Assembly: GCA_023055425.1 (NCBI GenBank)
Contig: JALGPY010000009.1
Span: 16,619,775 to 16,683,774 of the forward strand
Reading direction: 5' to 3'
Source of the DNA: Linanthus parryae
Lineage: Eukaryota; Streptophyta; Magnoliopsida; Ericales; Polemoniaceae
Length of the DNA: 64,000 bases
The position numbers and the translations under genes are program-made. Positions 20,474 through 32,701 of the stretch are shown piece after piece (the first letter of the stretch is position 1; the number at the start of each line of letters is the position of its first letter). The notes under the pieces are model-generated. The model saw only the letters and a program-made list of their open reading frames with translations, was not told the DNA's origin and searched no databases.

Positions 20474-20512
20474 TTTTGCTCGGGACGCGCAAAAAGGTAG
20501 TGTGGGGGGATT
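20474..20512 (+). other. Hairpin and polypurine tract of element C
   Basis: TTTTGCTCG and CGCGCAAAA (20474-20494) form a stem with one mismatch and a GGA loop. After a short linker AGTGTGGGGGGATT reaches the 3' LTR at 20513. Same arrangement as B, D, F and H. Confidence 0.8.
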
Positions 20513-22222
20513 TGATAACTCTAAATTAGGGTTATATTTCTTCTACGTTTGTGTACCGTTTTGTGTAGTTTCCGGTTTGAATATATTATAAATACACTAT
20601 GAACTTGAGGAAATTGGATAAGTTTAGCTTTGAGTGATAAATTGTTAATCCGGGCGTTTTTCACATTATTTACATTTATTTTGTCACTTTTGATCGCACG
20701 GGGTGTTTTCGTGTTGTGTTGGACAGGAAACGGAGCTCATGGATCAAGAGGAGGAGGAAAACGAACTTCGGAACATATGCGGAAGCTTGGGAGAGAAAGA
20801 AATTGGAAGAAAAGAGGACAAAGATGGAAAAAGGGGGTCAAAGTGTCATTTTAGAAAGTTTGAAGTGTAGGATCAAAAGTTGATCCTAGGATCAAAGCAG
20901 ATCGCACGATCAACTTTAGTGATCGCACGATCTGCTAGGGGAGAACTCACTGGAATGCACGACCAAGTAGCAGATCATACGACCAAGTAGCAGATCGCAC
21001 GATCAGCAAAAGCAGATCGCAGGATCTGCTAGCAGACCCAGCAACGCACGGGGGAAAAGCCAGGATTTAGGGTTATTAATTAATATTTTTTGATTATTAA
21101 TTAATACACCCTAAGTTAAGATAAAAAGAGACCCTAATATTAAAAAGAAAAGACACACGAGAGAAGGACGTCCATCAACGCAAGGAGAAGAGAGGAGCAA
21201 CGTGAAGAAGAGAGGGACGCATGGAGAAGAGAAGGAGGACTCCTCCTCCATTGAAGCTCTAAGTTGATTTCTTCTTCTTCTCTCTCAATCTTTCTATGGA
21301 GAAACTAGTAAGTCTTGTTTGGTTTATTAGTATTAGCTAGACGTTTTGCTAGGCGTCTCTTTGAGAGCCTAGGGTTTATGTAAACGATGATATTTTTCCG
21401 GATTTGATCTTTGCTTCATGATTTCTTGAGTTCTTCTTTTGAATCAATTCTAGTTTCTTGTTTATGTTAGTAATCCTAATTGAGTGACACGATTGGGAGA
21501 TAAACTAGGGTTCAAGAACTAGGGCTTGTTCAATAGTTGATTCATGCTTAAAGTTAGCAATATTTTAATTCAATTGTTCATAATCTATGCTTAATTCTTA
21601 ATGGGGATGGAGTAATTAACCAGAACCATTAGTTGGCTAGTGAAGTGCACGACAGTGACTTTAAATAGCTAGGATGAGATATGAGCATCAATCCCGTATC
21701 ACTGAGACTGAGAAGAGACGTGTTAGGATTGGCCAAATGTGGGTAGATTCGGTAGGTGAGATTCGACGGTATCGTGCAACGGTGGACCGACAGGACCCGT
21801 TGTCGTGCATGTCGTTAGCCTACTAGAACGGACCGGTAGACACAAGAGACCGATAGGAGATTGTAGTGTACCGTGAAGTAGAATGACTTGAGACCGATAG
21901 GAGATAGTCAGCGCTGTTACCCGGCTTAGTTAGAATAGAGTTAACGTGTTGCTCAGATAATCCGGAAATCGTCTACAACCCTAGGTGATCTAGAGATTGC
22001 CTAGTTTCTCCATATCTATTTCTTAAATCCAAAAATATTAGCTTAGTTGTTATTTCAATTCTAGAAATCAATCAAATCCTTCCTCTTGTACCGTACTCTA
22101 ATTAAGTAACTAATTAGATAATCTCAAGCCTATCCTCGTGGGATCGATAACTCGGGGTTGAAATACCACCCCTATATTACTTGACCGTGCACTTGCGCAT
22201 ACGCGTTAAGAAATCCGCGTCA
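20513..22222 (+). repeat. 3' LTR of element C
   Basis: 1710 bp, TGATAACTC...GCGTCA, followed by target duplication ATGGG. It carries the GATCGCACGATC array (about 20899-21026) and the leader hairpin. It differs from the 5' LTR by scattered substitutions and short indels. Confidence 0.92.
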
Positions 22223-25200
22223 ATGGGCAGGTGAACGTCGTCTTTTCTTGATCTTCTGGATTTATATAGATCAGGTTGTAGCCAGAGTACCCGTCAAGGA
22301 AGCAGTAGTAAGCATGGTGGGCCAGTCTGTCCAACATCTGGTCCATGAATGGCAGTGGAAAGTGGTCTTTCAGTTTTGCATCGTTCAGTTTCCGATAGTC
22401 CATACAGATTCGCCAGCCAGTGACAGTGCGCTGGGCGATCTGCTCCTGATCAGCATTCTGTACTACTGTAATACCCCCTTTCTTTGGTACACACTGGACA
22501 GGACTGACCCAGGTGCTGTCTGATATGGGGTATATAACCCCTGCTTCTAGCCACTTCATGACCTCCTTACGTACCACATCTTTCATAATTGGGTTTAGTC
22601 TCCGTTGAGGTTGGATGACTGGCTTCTTTCCTTCTTCAATTCTTATTTTGTGCATGCAGTAATCAGGACTGATTCCCTTTAGGTCCGCAATTGTCCATCC
22701 GATGGCTTCTTTATGCTCTCGAAGTACCTCCAGCAGCTTTTGTTCCTGTTCCTGAGATAAAAGAGACGAAACAATTACCGGCAGAGTATTATTTTCACCA
22801 ATAAAAGCGTACCTGAGGTGGTCTGGCAACTGTTTCAATTCCAGGACTGGTGTTTCCTGAAGTGATGGGACCAGTGTCATTTTCTGCTCGCCTCCTTCAT
22901 CCTTATATAGAGTGACCCAGCTCTCTGTTCCCATGATCTGCTCAGCCTGGTGCTCCTCTGTTTCTTCTGGATACATGTCCTCAAATTCCTCCCATAAATT
23001 TTCCATCTCCTCACTCTCCAGATCATCAATTACTTCCACTGCAAAACAGTTTTCATGCCCATAATGGTCAGGAAGTTGGAGAGATTTGAAGACGTTGAAT
23101 TTCACTTTTTCTTCATTGATTTGCATGGACAGCTCTCCACTTTTGCAGTTAATAATGGCTTCACCAATTGCTAGGAAGGGTCTGCCCAAGATTAGCGAGA
23201 CCTCTCCGGCCTCCATATCCAGTATCACAAAATCTGCTGGAAAAATAAGCTCTCCAAATTTTACCAGGATATCTTCAATTACTCCATAGGCAGGCTTCAC
23301 AGATCTGTCTGCCATTTGAAGCATAATTCTTGTTGGTCGTGGTTCTCCGACTCCCAGACTTTTGAAGATGGTTAGTGGCATCAGGTTGATGCTTGCACCC
23401 AAGTCGCATAAGGCTTTTCCTGTGTATGCACTGCCCAGAGTTACTGGAATAACAAAACTTCCAGGGTCTTTCTTTTTCAGTGGTAGACCATTTTTCACAC
23501 AACTGCTCGCTTCTGCCGTCAGATTCACTGTTTCGAAGTCGCTCATCCGCCTTCTCCCATACAATATGTCTTTGATAAATTTCGCATAAGTAGGCATTTT
23601 GGCAAGTGCTTCGGCAAAAGGTATGTTTATCTGTAATTGCTTGAATACCTCCAGAAATCTGGCGTAGTCTTTGCTGTCATCTCTCTTACGTGTCTTCAGA
23701 GGGTAAGGTACCTCCTTAGAGATTGGCACTGTTTCTGGATTACCCTCATTAGTCTGCTCTGCTTCCTGCTCGACCGAACCCCTTTTCTGAGGGTTAGCGG
23801 TTGAACTGTTTTCCCTGTCAAACACTTCGTGTTCAATGATCTTTGACTTCTCCGCACGTTCATGACTGGGATACGGTGGATCCTGCAGTGCAATTCCACT
23901 CCGAGTTGTGATAGCATTGATTTGAGCGCGTGGATTGTTCACTGTATTTGATGGTAAATTCCCTGGGGCTCGTTCTGCCTGGTTCTGTGCAAGCTGACCA
24001 TTCTGTACCTCCAAGTTGCGGATAGCAATTTTCATTTGGCTTACATCGGCAGTTAATGACTCCATCTGCAAAAATCTAGCTTCCCATTGCTTATTGAATT
24101 TCTCCATATAGGACTCAAAATGTTGCTGTGATAAATTTAGCTGTGGTGGTGCTGCTGGTGCGTGCTGTGCTGGTGCTGTCTGTTGTGCCTGTGGCCTGTG
24201 ATGGAATCCTGGCGCATAAACTGCTGCATTGGGGTTTCCGTAGAAAAACCCTGGATGGTCACGTGTGCCTGGTCTGTAGCGACTAGGATCCCACTGCTGC
24301 TGAACATAATTGGCATCTTCGGTCTGAAGCTCCAAAATTGCTGCGTCGAGGTCAGGTTCATCCACTGATGCCACAGGCTTCTTCTCTGTATACACATTTT
24401 TAACTAAGTCTTGTACCACTTTCGTGAGATTGTCAATCCTGTCATCAGCCACTGGTTTTGCTATCGCTGTGAGCCTGCGGTCATCAAACAGACGAGTATC
24501 CTGTTTGGCTAATTGTTTCATCAGTTCATATGCTCCATCCTTATCCACATGGTATAGAAAGTTACCCCCAGCTTCCCTATCAATCCTGTCAGCATTCTCC
24601 CTGTCAAGAGCATGGTAGAATACCTGCAGAATTTTTGCGTCCCCGAAGCCGTGATTGGGGCATTTTTTAACGAGTCTCATCAGCCTGTCCCATGCGTCTA
24701 CCACCGTTTCCCCCATATTCTGTTTGAAAGATAAGATCTCACTCTGCAGCTTGATAACACGGGATGCGGGGTAGAATTTTGCCAAAAAATCAGTAACACA
24801 CCCCTCCCAGGTAGTGATAGACCTCGGTGGTCTTGCTTCCAGCCAGTCTTTTGCTGTTCCGAACAAGCAGTATGGGAATAAAATTAGCTTTAGCGTATCC
24901 GCTTCGACTCCTCTATACTTAAACTTGTTGCAGTAGTCTTCGAACTTTCCAAGGAAGTCGTTTGGATCTTCATCTGCTTTCCCATTGAAAGGACAATGAG
25001 TCTGGGCGGTCTGAATGGTGGATGATTTTAGATCGAAGTGCTCAGCTGTAATGGGTGGCACTACGATAGCTGGTTGATGTCCTCCGGTTGGGACTTCAAA
25101 GTTTTCGACTATCGCCCTTCCAGACCTGTTGTAAGTCCTCTGATTGTTCCTGGCAGCAAAGCCTGCTGCTATCAGCTCCTCAATGTAAAGAGCCATCTGT

Positions 25201-25358
25201 GCTGGAGTGCGTTGCTGCTGTCCTGTGGGTGTTCCTGTTTTGGTTGGCGTGTCTTCTCCGTGCTCAGATATCGCGGCTCGGTGTCTGCGACTTTGCTCTC
25301 TGAAAAGTTTTTCGGGATCTTCAAGTGGTGATACCAGTTTGCTAGGCAATCTGGACAT
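22223..25358 (-). pseudogene. Athila-type gag-pol, 5' half: gag, protease, RT start (element B)
   Basis: The frame is open from ATG 25358 (MSRLPSKLVS), about 120 nt after the primer site, for roughly 1044 codons until element C cuts it. A retrotransposon gag domain covers residues about 100-300 (CPFNGKADEDPNDFLGKFED; W.G.....FLAKF). A Pro/Gln/His-rich linker follows. The protease motif CDLGAS is near residue 652, with ILGRPFL downstream. RT begins near residue 905 and includes WRICMDYRKLND at about 985. The DLGAS motif and Asp primer fit the Athila group. The remaining RT, RNase H and integrase are at 9191-11470. The last few codons of the open frame (to 22206) are element C sequence. Confidence 0.93.
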
Positions 25359-25480
25359 ATACTAGAGTAGCCTGAAAATCTGAATTCAAGAGCAATAAGT
25401 CAAAAGAAAATAAACGTAAAAGGAAAAGAAAAAGCTTTGAGACTTATTCTAATGCCTTTTTAAGAAAAACTGTAACCGTT

Positions 25481-25500
25481 CCCCGGCAACGGCGCCAAAA
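25481..25500 (-). other. Primer binding site (tRNA-Asp type) of element B
   Basis: On the minus strand TTTTGGCGCCGTTGCCGGGG lies 3 nt inside the 5' LTR end (25504). It is complementary to the tRNA-Asp 3' end. Confidence 0.88.
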
Positions 25501-25503
25501 ACT

Positions 25504-27150
25504 TGACAGCGTAAACCTATCTGCTTTTTCGCAAGTGTACGATCAAGTAATATAGAGTATGTATTTATGACTCTGGTTGTCGAACCCTCGAGAACAGTTT
25601 AAGTTTTACTTATTAGAAATAGAACTAGACACAAAGCTTGTAAAAAGGAGGAAGGTTGGGATGTGATTCTACTCACTAATTTGCAGTAAATAAAGCAATA
25701 TTTAGAAAAGCTTATTTTTGTTTCTTTTAAGTAATTTTCAGGAATTGTGGTAGTTGTAAAAATTGATAATTCTAAGAATCTAGGTCCCAGGATCCCCTAG
25801 GGTTACTTTCCAGCTTGCCTGGTGTATTTGATTTCAGAAACACACAGTAGTTTTGTTTATGCCAGCATACCAATAGTACAATCTCCTCTCGGTCTCATGC
25901 ACCTGTCACTTTCCTGCAGATTTTCGGGTCCTCTCGGTCCACCTAGATCTGCAGGTTCGTTCTAAGTCTGCTAGGGTTACAGGTTCTCCTCTCGGTCTCC
26001 CCCTAAACGTCTAGCAGTTGGTCTAATGCTTCTGGCTAACACCCTGGTTCTTTTCACCTCTCGGTCCATCAAGGCAGAGTACTAAATCCTGTCTTTTCTT
26101 CCTAACTCTCACTGGTCACTCTCGCGCACCAGATCCTGTCTATAACACTCCTGGGTGATCAAGCCATTTATGTATGTACATAACATCAAAGACAAGATAA
26201 TAAACAATCCATCCTGTATTAAGACTTCAACTAGCCATGCATCTGAAAATCAAACAAACCAGTCTGCTGAATTCATAAACCCTAGGTTCACCAAGAACCT
26301 AGGAAAAAGGTCTAGCTAGATTGCATTATTGAAAAACACTATTTCATAAAAGAGAGAAAAGATCAAACAAGTTTATGGCTGAATACTGAAAAACCGCTCC
26401 AATCCTGCTCTGCTCTGAAACTGGCTGCTGTGATGATGATTGTAGATGTGTGTGTGTAACCCTAATTCTGTGCTGGGACACCTCCTTTTATACTGCCACA
26501 GTCTCTAAACAGATGCACGAAATTCCTGTTCTACCCTCGCAAAAACTCGTCCTGGAAGCTTCTGGAAACCACCCGTGCGTTTGAACGCAGTGCATCTGAA
26601 TGCACATCTCCTGCGTTTGAACGCAGGACTTAACCAATTTTCCTCTTCTTTCTTCTGGCTTCTCGGACTTGTGAGTTTGAACGCAGCTCCCCTGCGTTTG
26701 AACGCACAACTTGGTTTTTTCACACTCCTGGAGTCGAGTCCTGCGTTTGAACGCAGGTCTGTGCGTCTGAACGCACAGACTTAGCCTCTTTTCTGCCTGT
26801 TTCTTTCTGCTGCTAGGTCGTGCGTTTGAACGCAGCTCCTCTGCGTTTGAACGCACCACTTAGAATTTTTCTGCACTTTTCTGCTCAGCTTTCTTGATAC
26901 GCTGCCTCCAGATCCAAGTCAATCCCATGCATTTCTCGGCACCTGTTACCTGCACATCATAACATGTACCCGCGATCATATCCAACAAACAAAATTATAC
27001 ATGAAATTACTCAAATCTTACAATCATGTCCTATAAGTCTCTGCCTCGTATCAAGTGGAAAATAAGCTGAAAATGGGCAAACTCAACTCTCACAGGGTTA
27101 GAACCAATGGTAAAAAGATGTCCCAGACTAATCTCATTTTCAAGCTATCA
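25504..27150 (-). repeat. 5' LTR of element B
   Basis: 1647 bp, homologous to 3412-5080. TATA box TATAAAAGG at 26484-26492 (minus), leader hairpin at 26281-26303. Followed on the right by target duplication GCAAT (27151-27155) and the rest of element A. Confidence 0.93.
26576..26855. repeat. Palindrome array TGCGTTTGAACGCA in U3 of B (right LTR)
   Basis: Nine sites, starting at 26576, 26591 (TGCATCTGAATGCA), 26612, 26672, 26693, 26742, 26762, 26821 and 26842. Compared with the left LTR one site plus spacer (21 bp) is missing, while the 84-bp gap to the TATA box is kept. The variant at 26591 keeps palindromic symmetry in its outer bases. Confidence 0.87.
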
Positions 27151-27155
27151 GCAAT

Positions 27156-29849
27156 CCTGTCTACAACATTAATACCAAGCGGATTAAAATAAATGATTTA
27201 AATCCTGCTTACTTATGGCACTGCCACATAAACGAGAAACGTGAATCTAGACTCCATAAGGATGGGCTACTAGACTCATTTGATTTTGAATCATATGAGA
27301 CATGTGAGGCTTGTTTATTGGGAAAAATGAAAAAGTCCCCTTTCAATAAGAAAGGTGAGAGGACTGGTGAGAAATTGGCGCTCATACATACTGATGTGTG
27401 TGGGCCATTTGCCACGCCTGCCAGGGGTGGTTACGTCTACTTCATTACATTTACTGATGATTACAGTAGATATGGATTTGTGTACCTGATGAGGGCCAAA
27501 TCCGAATCATTTGAAGTGTTCAAAGAATTCAAGAATGAAGTAGAGAAGTAACTTGGCAAAAGTATCAAGGATCTACGATCTGATCGTGGAGGACAATACT
27601 TGAGCCAAGAGTTTGACGACTATCTTAGAGAGTGTGGTCGTGTCCCAACGCACTCCACCCGGAACGCCACAATGGAATGGCGTGTCTGAGAGGAGGAATC
27701 GAACCCTATTGGATATGGTTCGATCTATGATGTGTCAAATCGATCTTCCATTATCGTTTTTTGGCCACGCTCTATTAAGTGCAGCTTTCACCATTAACCG
27801 TGTTCCATCTAAATCAGTCATGAAGACACCACATTAGATGTGGAGTGGGATGCGTCCCACACCGTCGTTCATGAGGATTTGGGGCTGCGATGTCTATGTA
27901 AAATGTTTACAATCAGACAAACTAGGGCCAAAATCGGATAAGTGTAAATTTGTGGGGTACCCTAAGGAAACTAAGGGTTACTACTTCTACAATCCAACCG
28001 AGAACAAAGTGTTTGTTGCTCGAACCGGCGTGTTTCTAGAAAGAGAGTTTGTCTCTAAAGAAGCAAGTGGGAGGACTGTAGAACTTGAAGAGGTTCAAGA
28101 ACCACAAATCACTGAACCGATTATGGAACATGAGCAGGAACCACAAGCAGTTGTGGAGCAGCCTGTTCAGGTAACACAAGAGCTTCGTAGATCTAGTAGA
28201 GTGCGCCAAGAACCCGAGAGGTATGGACTTCTCGTGACCGATTCCGGTGACACGATGCTCATAGATGATGAGCCTACTACCTATGAAGAGGCCATGAAAG
28301 GCCCAGACTCTCAGAAGTGGCTGGAAGCCATGAGATCCGAGATGGAATCCATGTGTACCAACAAAGTATGTACTTGGTGGAACCACCCGAAGGGGCGCGG
28401 CCCATAGGGTGCAAGTGGGTATTCAAGAAGAAGATCGACATGGATGGTAATGTGATTACCTATAAGGGCCGATTGGTGGCTAAAGGATTCAGACAGATTC
28501 ATGGTATTGACTATGATGAAACCTTTTCACCAGTCGCCATGACCAAATCCATCTGAATCCTACTTGCGATTGCAGCATTCCATGACTATGAGATTTGGAA
28601 GATGGATGTCAAAACAACATTCCTTTATGGGAATCTCCTCGAGGACGTGTATATGATACATCCGGAGGGTTTTGAGGATCCGAAGCAAGCCAACAAAGTC
28701 TGTAAGCTACAACGATCCATTTATGGATTGAAGCAAGCTTCTATGAGTTGGAATCGACGTTTTGATGAAGTAGTCAAAGAGTTTGGCTTCATCAGAAACG
28801 AAGATGAGTCTTGTGTCTACAAGGAGGTTAGTGGGAGCTCTGTAGATTTTCTAGTCTTGTATGTGGATGACATACTACTCATTGGAAACGACGTTCCCAT
28901 GCTGCAATCTGTTAAACATTAGCTAGGGAAGTGTTTCTCAGTGAAGGACTTAGGGGAAGCAACCTATATACTCGGTATAAAGATCTATAGAGATAGATCT
29001 AAGAGACTGCTAGGCCTAAGTCAAAGTACATATATTGACAAGGTGTTGAAGCGGTTCAACATGGAAGATTCCAAGAAGGGATTCTTTCCCATGTCACATG
29101 GAATCACTCTTTCGAAGAGTGGTTGTCCTTCCAATGAGATTGAGAAGGAACGCATGAGTAGAATACCCTATGCCTCGGCCATAGGATCTATCATGTACGC
29201 CATGTTATGTACTAGACCAGATGTTTCATATGCCTTGAGTATGACAAGCATATACCAATCCAATCCGGGTGAGAGTCACTGGATTGCAGTCAAGAACATC
29301 CTAAAGTACTTGAGAAGAACTAAGGATGCCTTCTTGATATTTGGCGGTGAGGAAGAGTTGCGTGTAAAGGGTTACACTGATGCAAGCTTCCAAACTGACA
29401 GAGATGCCTTTAGATCACAGTCGGGATATGTGTTTTGCCTGATTGGAGCAGCGGTGAGCTGGAAGAGTTCCAAGCAAGAGACGGTGGCTGATTCTACAAC
29501 AGAGGCTGAGTACATTGCTGCGTATGGCGCAACAAAGGAAGCTGTTTGGATCAGAAATGTTGTTTATGAACTTGGTGTGGTTCGTAGCATTGAGGATCCA
29601 GTTGAGTTGTACTGTGACAACACTGGGGCGATCGCGCAATCAAAGGAACCCAGGTCGCACCAGAAAACCAAGCACGTGCTCAGGAAGTTTCATCTGATTC
29701 AAGATATTATCGATAGAGGAGACGTTCGGATATGCAAGATTCCTACATATGAGAATCTGTCAGACCCTCTTACAAAGCCGCTTGCGCACTGGAAGCATGA
29801 AGGGCACACTAGGAGTATGGGCATACGAGATGCGCCAGATTGGCTCTAG
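27156..29849 (+). pseudogene. copia pol: integrase, RT, RNase H (3' part, element A)
   Basis: Continues the polyprotein broken at 3411. It shows the GAG-pre-integrase region, integrase core (HTDVCGPF, FTDDYSRYG), RT (MDVKTTFLYG, YVDD at 28860-28871) and RNase H (YTDASF, TEAEYIA, CDNTGAI), ending DAPDWL at 29849. Stops: TAA 27549-27551, TAG 27835-27837, TGA 28554-28556, TAG 28920-28922. Frameshifts lie near 27610-27650 and 28370-28400. Several stops replace residues that are sense codons in copy E. No function remains. Confidence 0.9.
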
Positions 29850-29850
29850 T

Positions 29851-29863
29851 GCAAGTGGGAGAC
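29851..29863 (+). other. Polypurine tract of element A
   Basis: GCAAGTGGGAGAC directly precedes the 3' LTR. The identical tract is present in copy E (38366-38378, minus). Confidence 0.85.
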
Positions 29864-31294
29864 TGTTGGAATATATGCCCTAGAGGCAATCTAGTTTAGT
29901 ATGAATTTATATGTGGCTAGAAAATTCATTTTATTATTTATTGGATATTTAATATAATGAAGTCCTTAGATTTACAATTGTGTTGTTTATCTTAAATATC
30001 CCTAGTCCAGTATAATGATTAACAGGACAATCATCTATAGACTAGTATGGGGTTGGATTGATATAGAGATATCATGATCCAACACATAGGTGTGCGTTAA
30101 GGGTAATGGCGCACTGGATTGACCCATCTCCAAGAAGGCTACATACACATTATATTAAGTCACAAGTGCTTCTCGCAGTGCAATGGTATTGTCATCCTTA
30201 TACTTGAAATCACTAGATATTCTAGTTGTGAATTATTGTGATGTTGGTAGCGTTAAACGCGACACCATAACTGGGTAGTTATAAAGGCGTGTACCGGATA
30301 CAATAAGAAGCAAGCTTAGAGATCGTAGTGGACGTAGATAGAATTTGTCCCTCCCACATAACAGGAGTAAATATCCTAGGCCACTCGAGGGATAGTGCTT
30401 ATAGAATGTCTGGCCAGACTCAAATAAATCAATATGAGATATTGATGTTATTTGCACGAATAAGGCTATTCCCATGGATCGAGAAACTGTGGATTGGATA
30501 TACGAGTGTGACTTGTATGTCTCGTGTCCAATCCGGATATAGAGACAAAGGGATGAGACAATTACTTGTACAAGGTTTGTCAAGATGACTATTCTATTAG
30601 TTGGCTAGAATGGATGTTTTGCTAGAAACCGCTCCATATTAGCAAATTGTTGCTACCAACTAGATAGAACCTATGGGGTCACACGCTATATAGAGTTGAG
30701 CTAGATTTGGGAATTAATTAATAGGATTAATTAATTAGAAGGATCACTTTGCAATACCTTGCAAACTTAGTAGGGACTAATTTGCAAGGAAGGGACTAAA
30801 TTGAATTCTAGTAGGACTAGAATAGGTCCTCTAGGTAGTTGGCAAGGATTTGTTGGACTATATAAAGGACACTCCTTCATTCCTTCCAACACTTATGACC
30901 TTATTGATCATAACTTGAGTGGGAGAGAACAAAAGGAGAGAGCAAGCAAGCAAGGAAGGAGCCGCCGCCCCTCCCTCGCCGCCGCCTGTCCCCGTCCGCC
31001 ACAAGGAGGCCGAACCTCCTTGTGTTGGTCTCGTTTTGCGTGATTCTTCTTCCTCTTCCTCTTTCCGGGCTAGCACCAAGGATTGGAAGATCTAGTATTC
31101 AACTCTAGGTGTGGATCAACTATATAGAACGTGACACAATTCGCGTTTGAAGTCATCAAAGGAGAACCCTAAGGTGTGTTATTGATTTCTTCCTTTACCA
31201 TCGTTATGTCTCTTGACTTGTGATCCTTGGAGGGTTTTGCATGGGTTATGATTGTTTGTGTTTCCGTTGCGCATCCATGAATAAAAAACCTACA
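29864..31294 (+). repeat. 3' LTR of copia element A
   Basis: 1431 bp, TGTTGGAATAT...CCCTACA-type ends (here CCTACA). A TATA box TATATAAAG lies near 30860. Element D sequence resumes at 31295, so CCGGA (31295-31299) should be one copy of the target duplication; the other lies outside the window. Confidence 0.92.
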
Positions 31295-32447
31295 CCGGAA
31301 ACATCTTAAGAAGATGCGTTCCAACTCAAGAAGCCTGGAACGTGATCAAACATTGCCATTCAGCTCAGTGTGGGGGTCACTTTGGAGGGACCCGCACGAC
31401 ACACAAGGTACTACAGTCCGGTTCTTTTGGCCAGCACTTTTCAAAAACTGTCGTGACTATGTACAGGGATGTGATAGATTCCAAAGGACAGGGAGTACGT
31501 CACAGTGGGACGAGATGACTTTGATTATGTGGCAGGAAGTTGAACCCTTCGATGTTTGGGGGATCGACTTCATGGGGCCGTTCTCGTGTTCTATGGGAAA
31601 TCTGTACATACCTCTGGCAGTGGACTATGTTACGAAGTGGATCGAGGCAATAGTGTGTCAGAAAAATGATGCAGCTACAGTTGAGCGTTTTCTGAAGCGT
31701 AATATATTTACTCGGTTCGGGACCCCCAGGACTATGATCAGCGATGAAGGGTCTCATTTCATCAACAAAGTGTTTTCCAGGCTACTAAAACAGTACGGGG
31801 TGTCTGTCCATAAGGTGTCACTGCCTTATCACCCACAGACTAACGGACAAGCTGAGGTGTCCAACAGAGAGATCAAGGGCATTCTTGAGAAAACCGTAAA
31901 TCTGGGCCGAAAGGATTGGTCGATGAGACTGGACGATGCGCTATGGGCATATAGGACAGCTTTCAAAACACAGCTGGGAATGTCACCATACCAGTTGGTG
32001 TTTGGGAAAGCATGTCATCTTTTGGTTGAGCTGGAGCACAAGGCTTATTGAGCGATCAAATTGCTCAATATGGATATGAGTCTGGCCGGAGTTAAGAGAA
32101 AGATGGCGCTGCTGGAATTAGAGGAGTTCTGCAGAACGGCATTCGAGAGGGCTAAGATTTGCAAAGAGAAGACGAAGAAGTGGCATGATCAGCAGATCAA
32201 GCCAAAGCAATTCAACGAAGGGGACAAAGTTCTTCTCTACAAAACGAGAATGAGGTTCTTTCCGGGAAAGCTGAGGTCTCGTTGGTCGGGGCCGTTCATC
32301 ATCAAGAAGCTATTTCCATGGGGCGCGTTTGAGATAGAGAATCCAAAAGATAACTCGAGCTTCAGGGTGAACGGAAACCGGATCAAGCCGTATCTCGAGA
32401 CCGCTGAAGTCGCCAAGGTAGACCCGATCTACTTTGACGACCCTTGA
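31295..32447 (+). pseudogene. Athila-type integrase, C-terminal part of pol (element D)
   Basis: Homologous to the integrase of B. The first part (31295-31500) is frameshifted relative to B. The core retains the catalytic acids in [17 protein letters not shown] and [12 protein letters not shown], and a basic C-terminal domain (RSRWSGPFIIKK) ends PIYFDDP at 32447. A TGA at 32049-32051 replaces the Trp of KAYWAIK. The conserved box begins 10 nt after the stop codon. Confidence 0.9.
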
Positions 32448-32456
32448 TCAAACCGG

Positions 32457-32520
32457 AGGTAACTGGGTCGGGCCGTCAAACTTAAATTACAAGCGCTGGT
32501 TGGGAGGCAACCCAACGTAG
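32457..32520 (+). promoter_or_regulatory. Conserved pol-end box in element D
   Basis: GGTAACTGGGTCGGGCCGTC, then TTAAATTACAAGCGCTGG and TTGGGAGGCAACCCAACG. Same position after pol as in B. Confidence 0.78.
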
Positions 32521-32701
32521 TAGGATAGCTAAATTTATTTCAGTTTTATTTACATTTTAAATTTTGAGAGAGGCGAGATGAGCACGGTCTAATGGTTAAA
32601 CGAGTATGTGCAAAAAAGTTTGAACAGAAAAACGAGACAGGTGAAAGTCGAGAGGCTAGCCATGCAGGTGGGAGGACAGCCACGTGTACAGCAGAAAACA
32701 G

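Larger units (their letters stand above)
11471..22222 (+). mobile_element. Pol-less Athila-like retrotransposon C with duplicated interior
   Basis: Inserted in the RT region of B with target duplication ATGGG (11466-11470, 22223-22227). Ends are TGATAACTC and GCGTCA. Structure: 5' LTR, Asp-type primer site, one 382-codon ORF, non-coding sequence, a truncated LTR with a second primer site, a second decayed copy of the ORF and 3' region, polypurine tract, 3' LTR. No protease, RT or integrase is present, so it must use enzymes made elsewhere. The architecture looks like two tandem elements sharing a middle LTR that later lost its U3 and the adjoining 3' interior. Confidence 0.9.
3412..27150 (-). 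mobile_element. Athila-type Ty3/gypsy retrotransposon B, split by element C
   Basis: The element is bounded by TG...CA LTRs (3' LTR left, 5' LTR right, since it reads on the minus strand) and by the 5-bp target duplication GCAAT. In element orientation it holds the 5' LTR, a tRNA-Asp-type primer site, gag-pol (broken at 22223/11470 by element C), a pol-env spacer with a motif array, an Athila ORF-1-like ORF, a 3' non-coding region and a polypurine tract. Without C it would be about 13.0 kb. Premature stops and two changed integrase catalytic residues make it defective. Confidence 0.93.
1..31294 (+). mobile_element. Ty1/copia LTR retrotransposon A, split by nested element B
   Basis: The window opens inside the 5' LTR of this element. 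The order is 5' LTR end, initiator-Met primer site, leader, gag, protease, then a 23.7 kb insertion (3412-27150), then integrase, reverse transcriptase, RNase H, polypurine tract and 3' LTR. Gag-protease-integrase-RT order is diagnostic of Ty1/copia. The GCAAT duplication at 3407-3411 and 27151-27155 marks the insertion. Joining the two flanks conceptually matches the uninterrupted copy E (minus strand, around 41110-41125). A itself lies inside element D, which resumes at 31295. Its reading frame has many stops, so it is not autonomous now. Confidence 0.9.
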
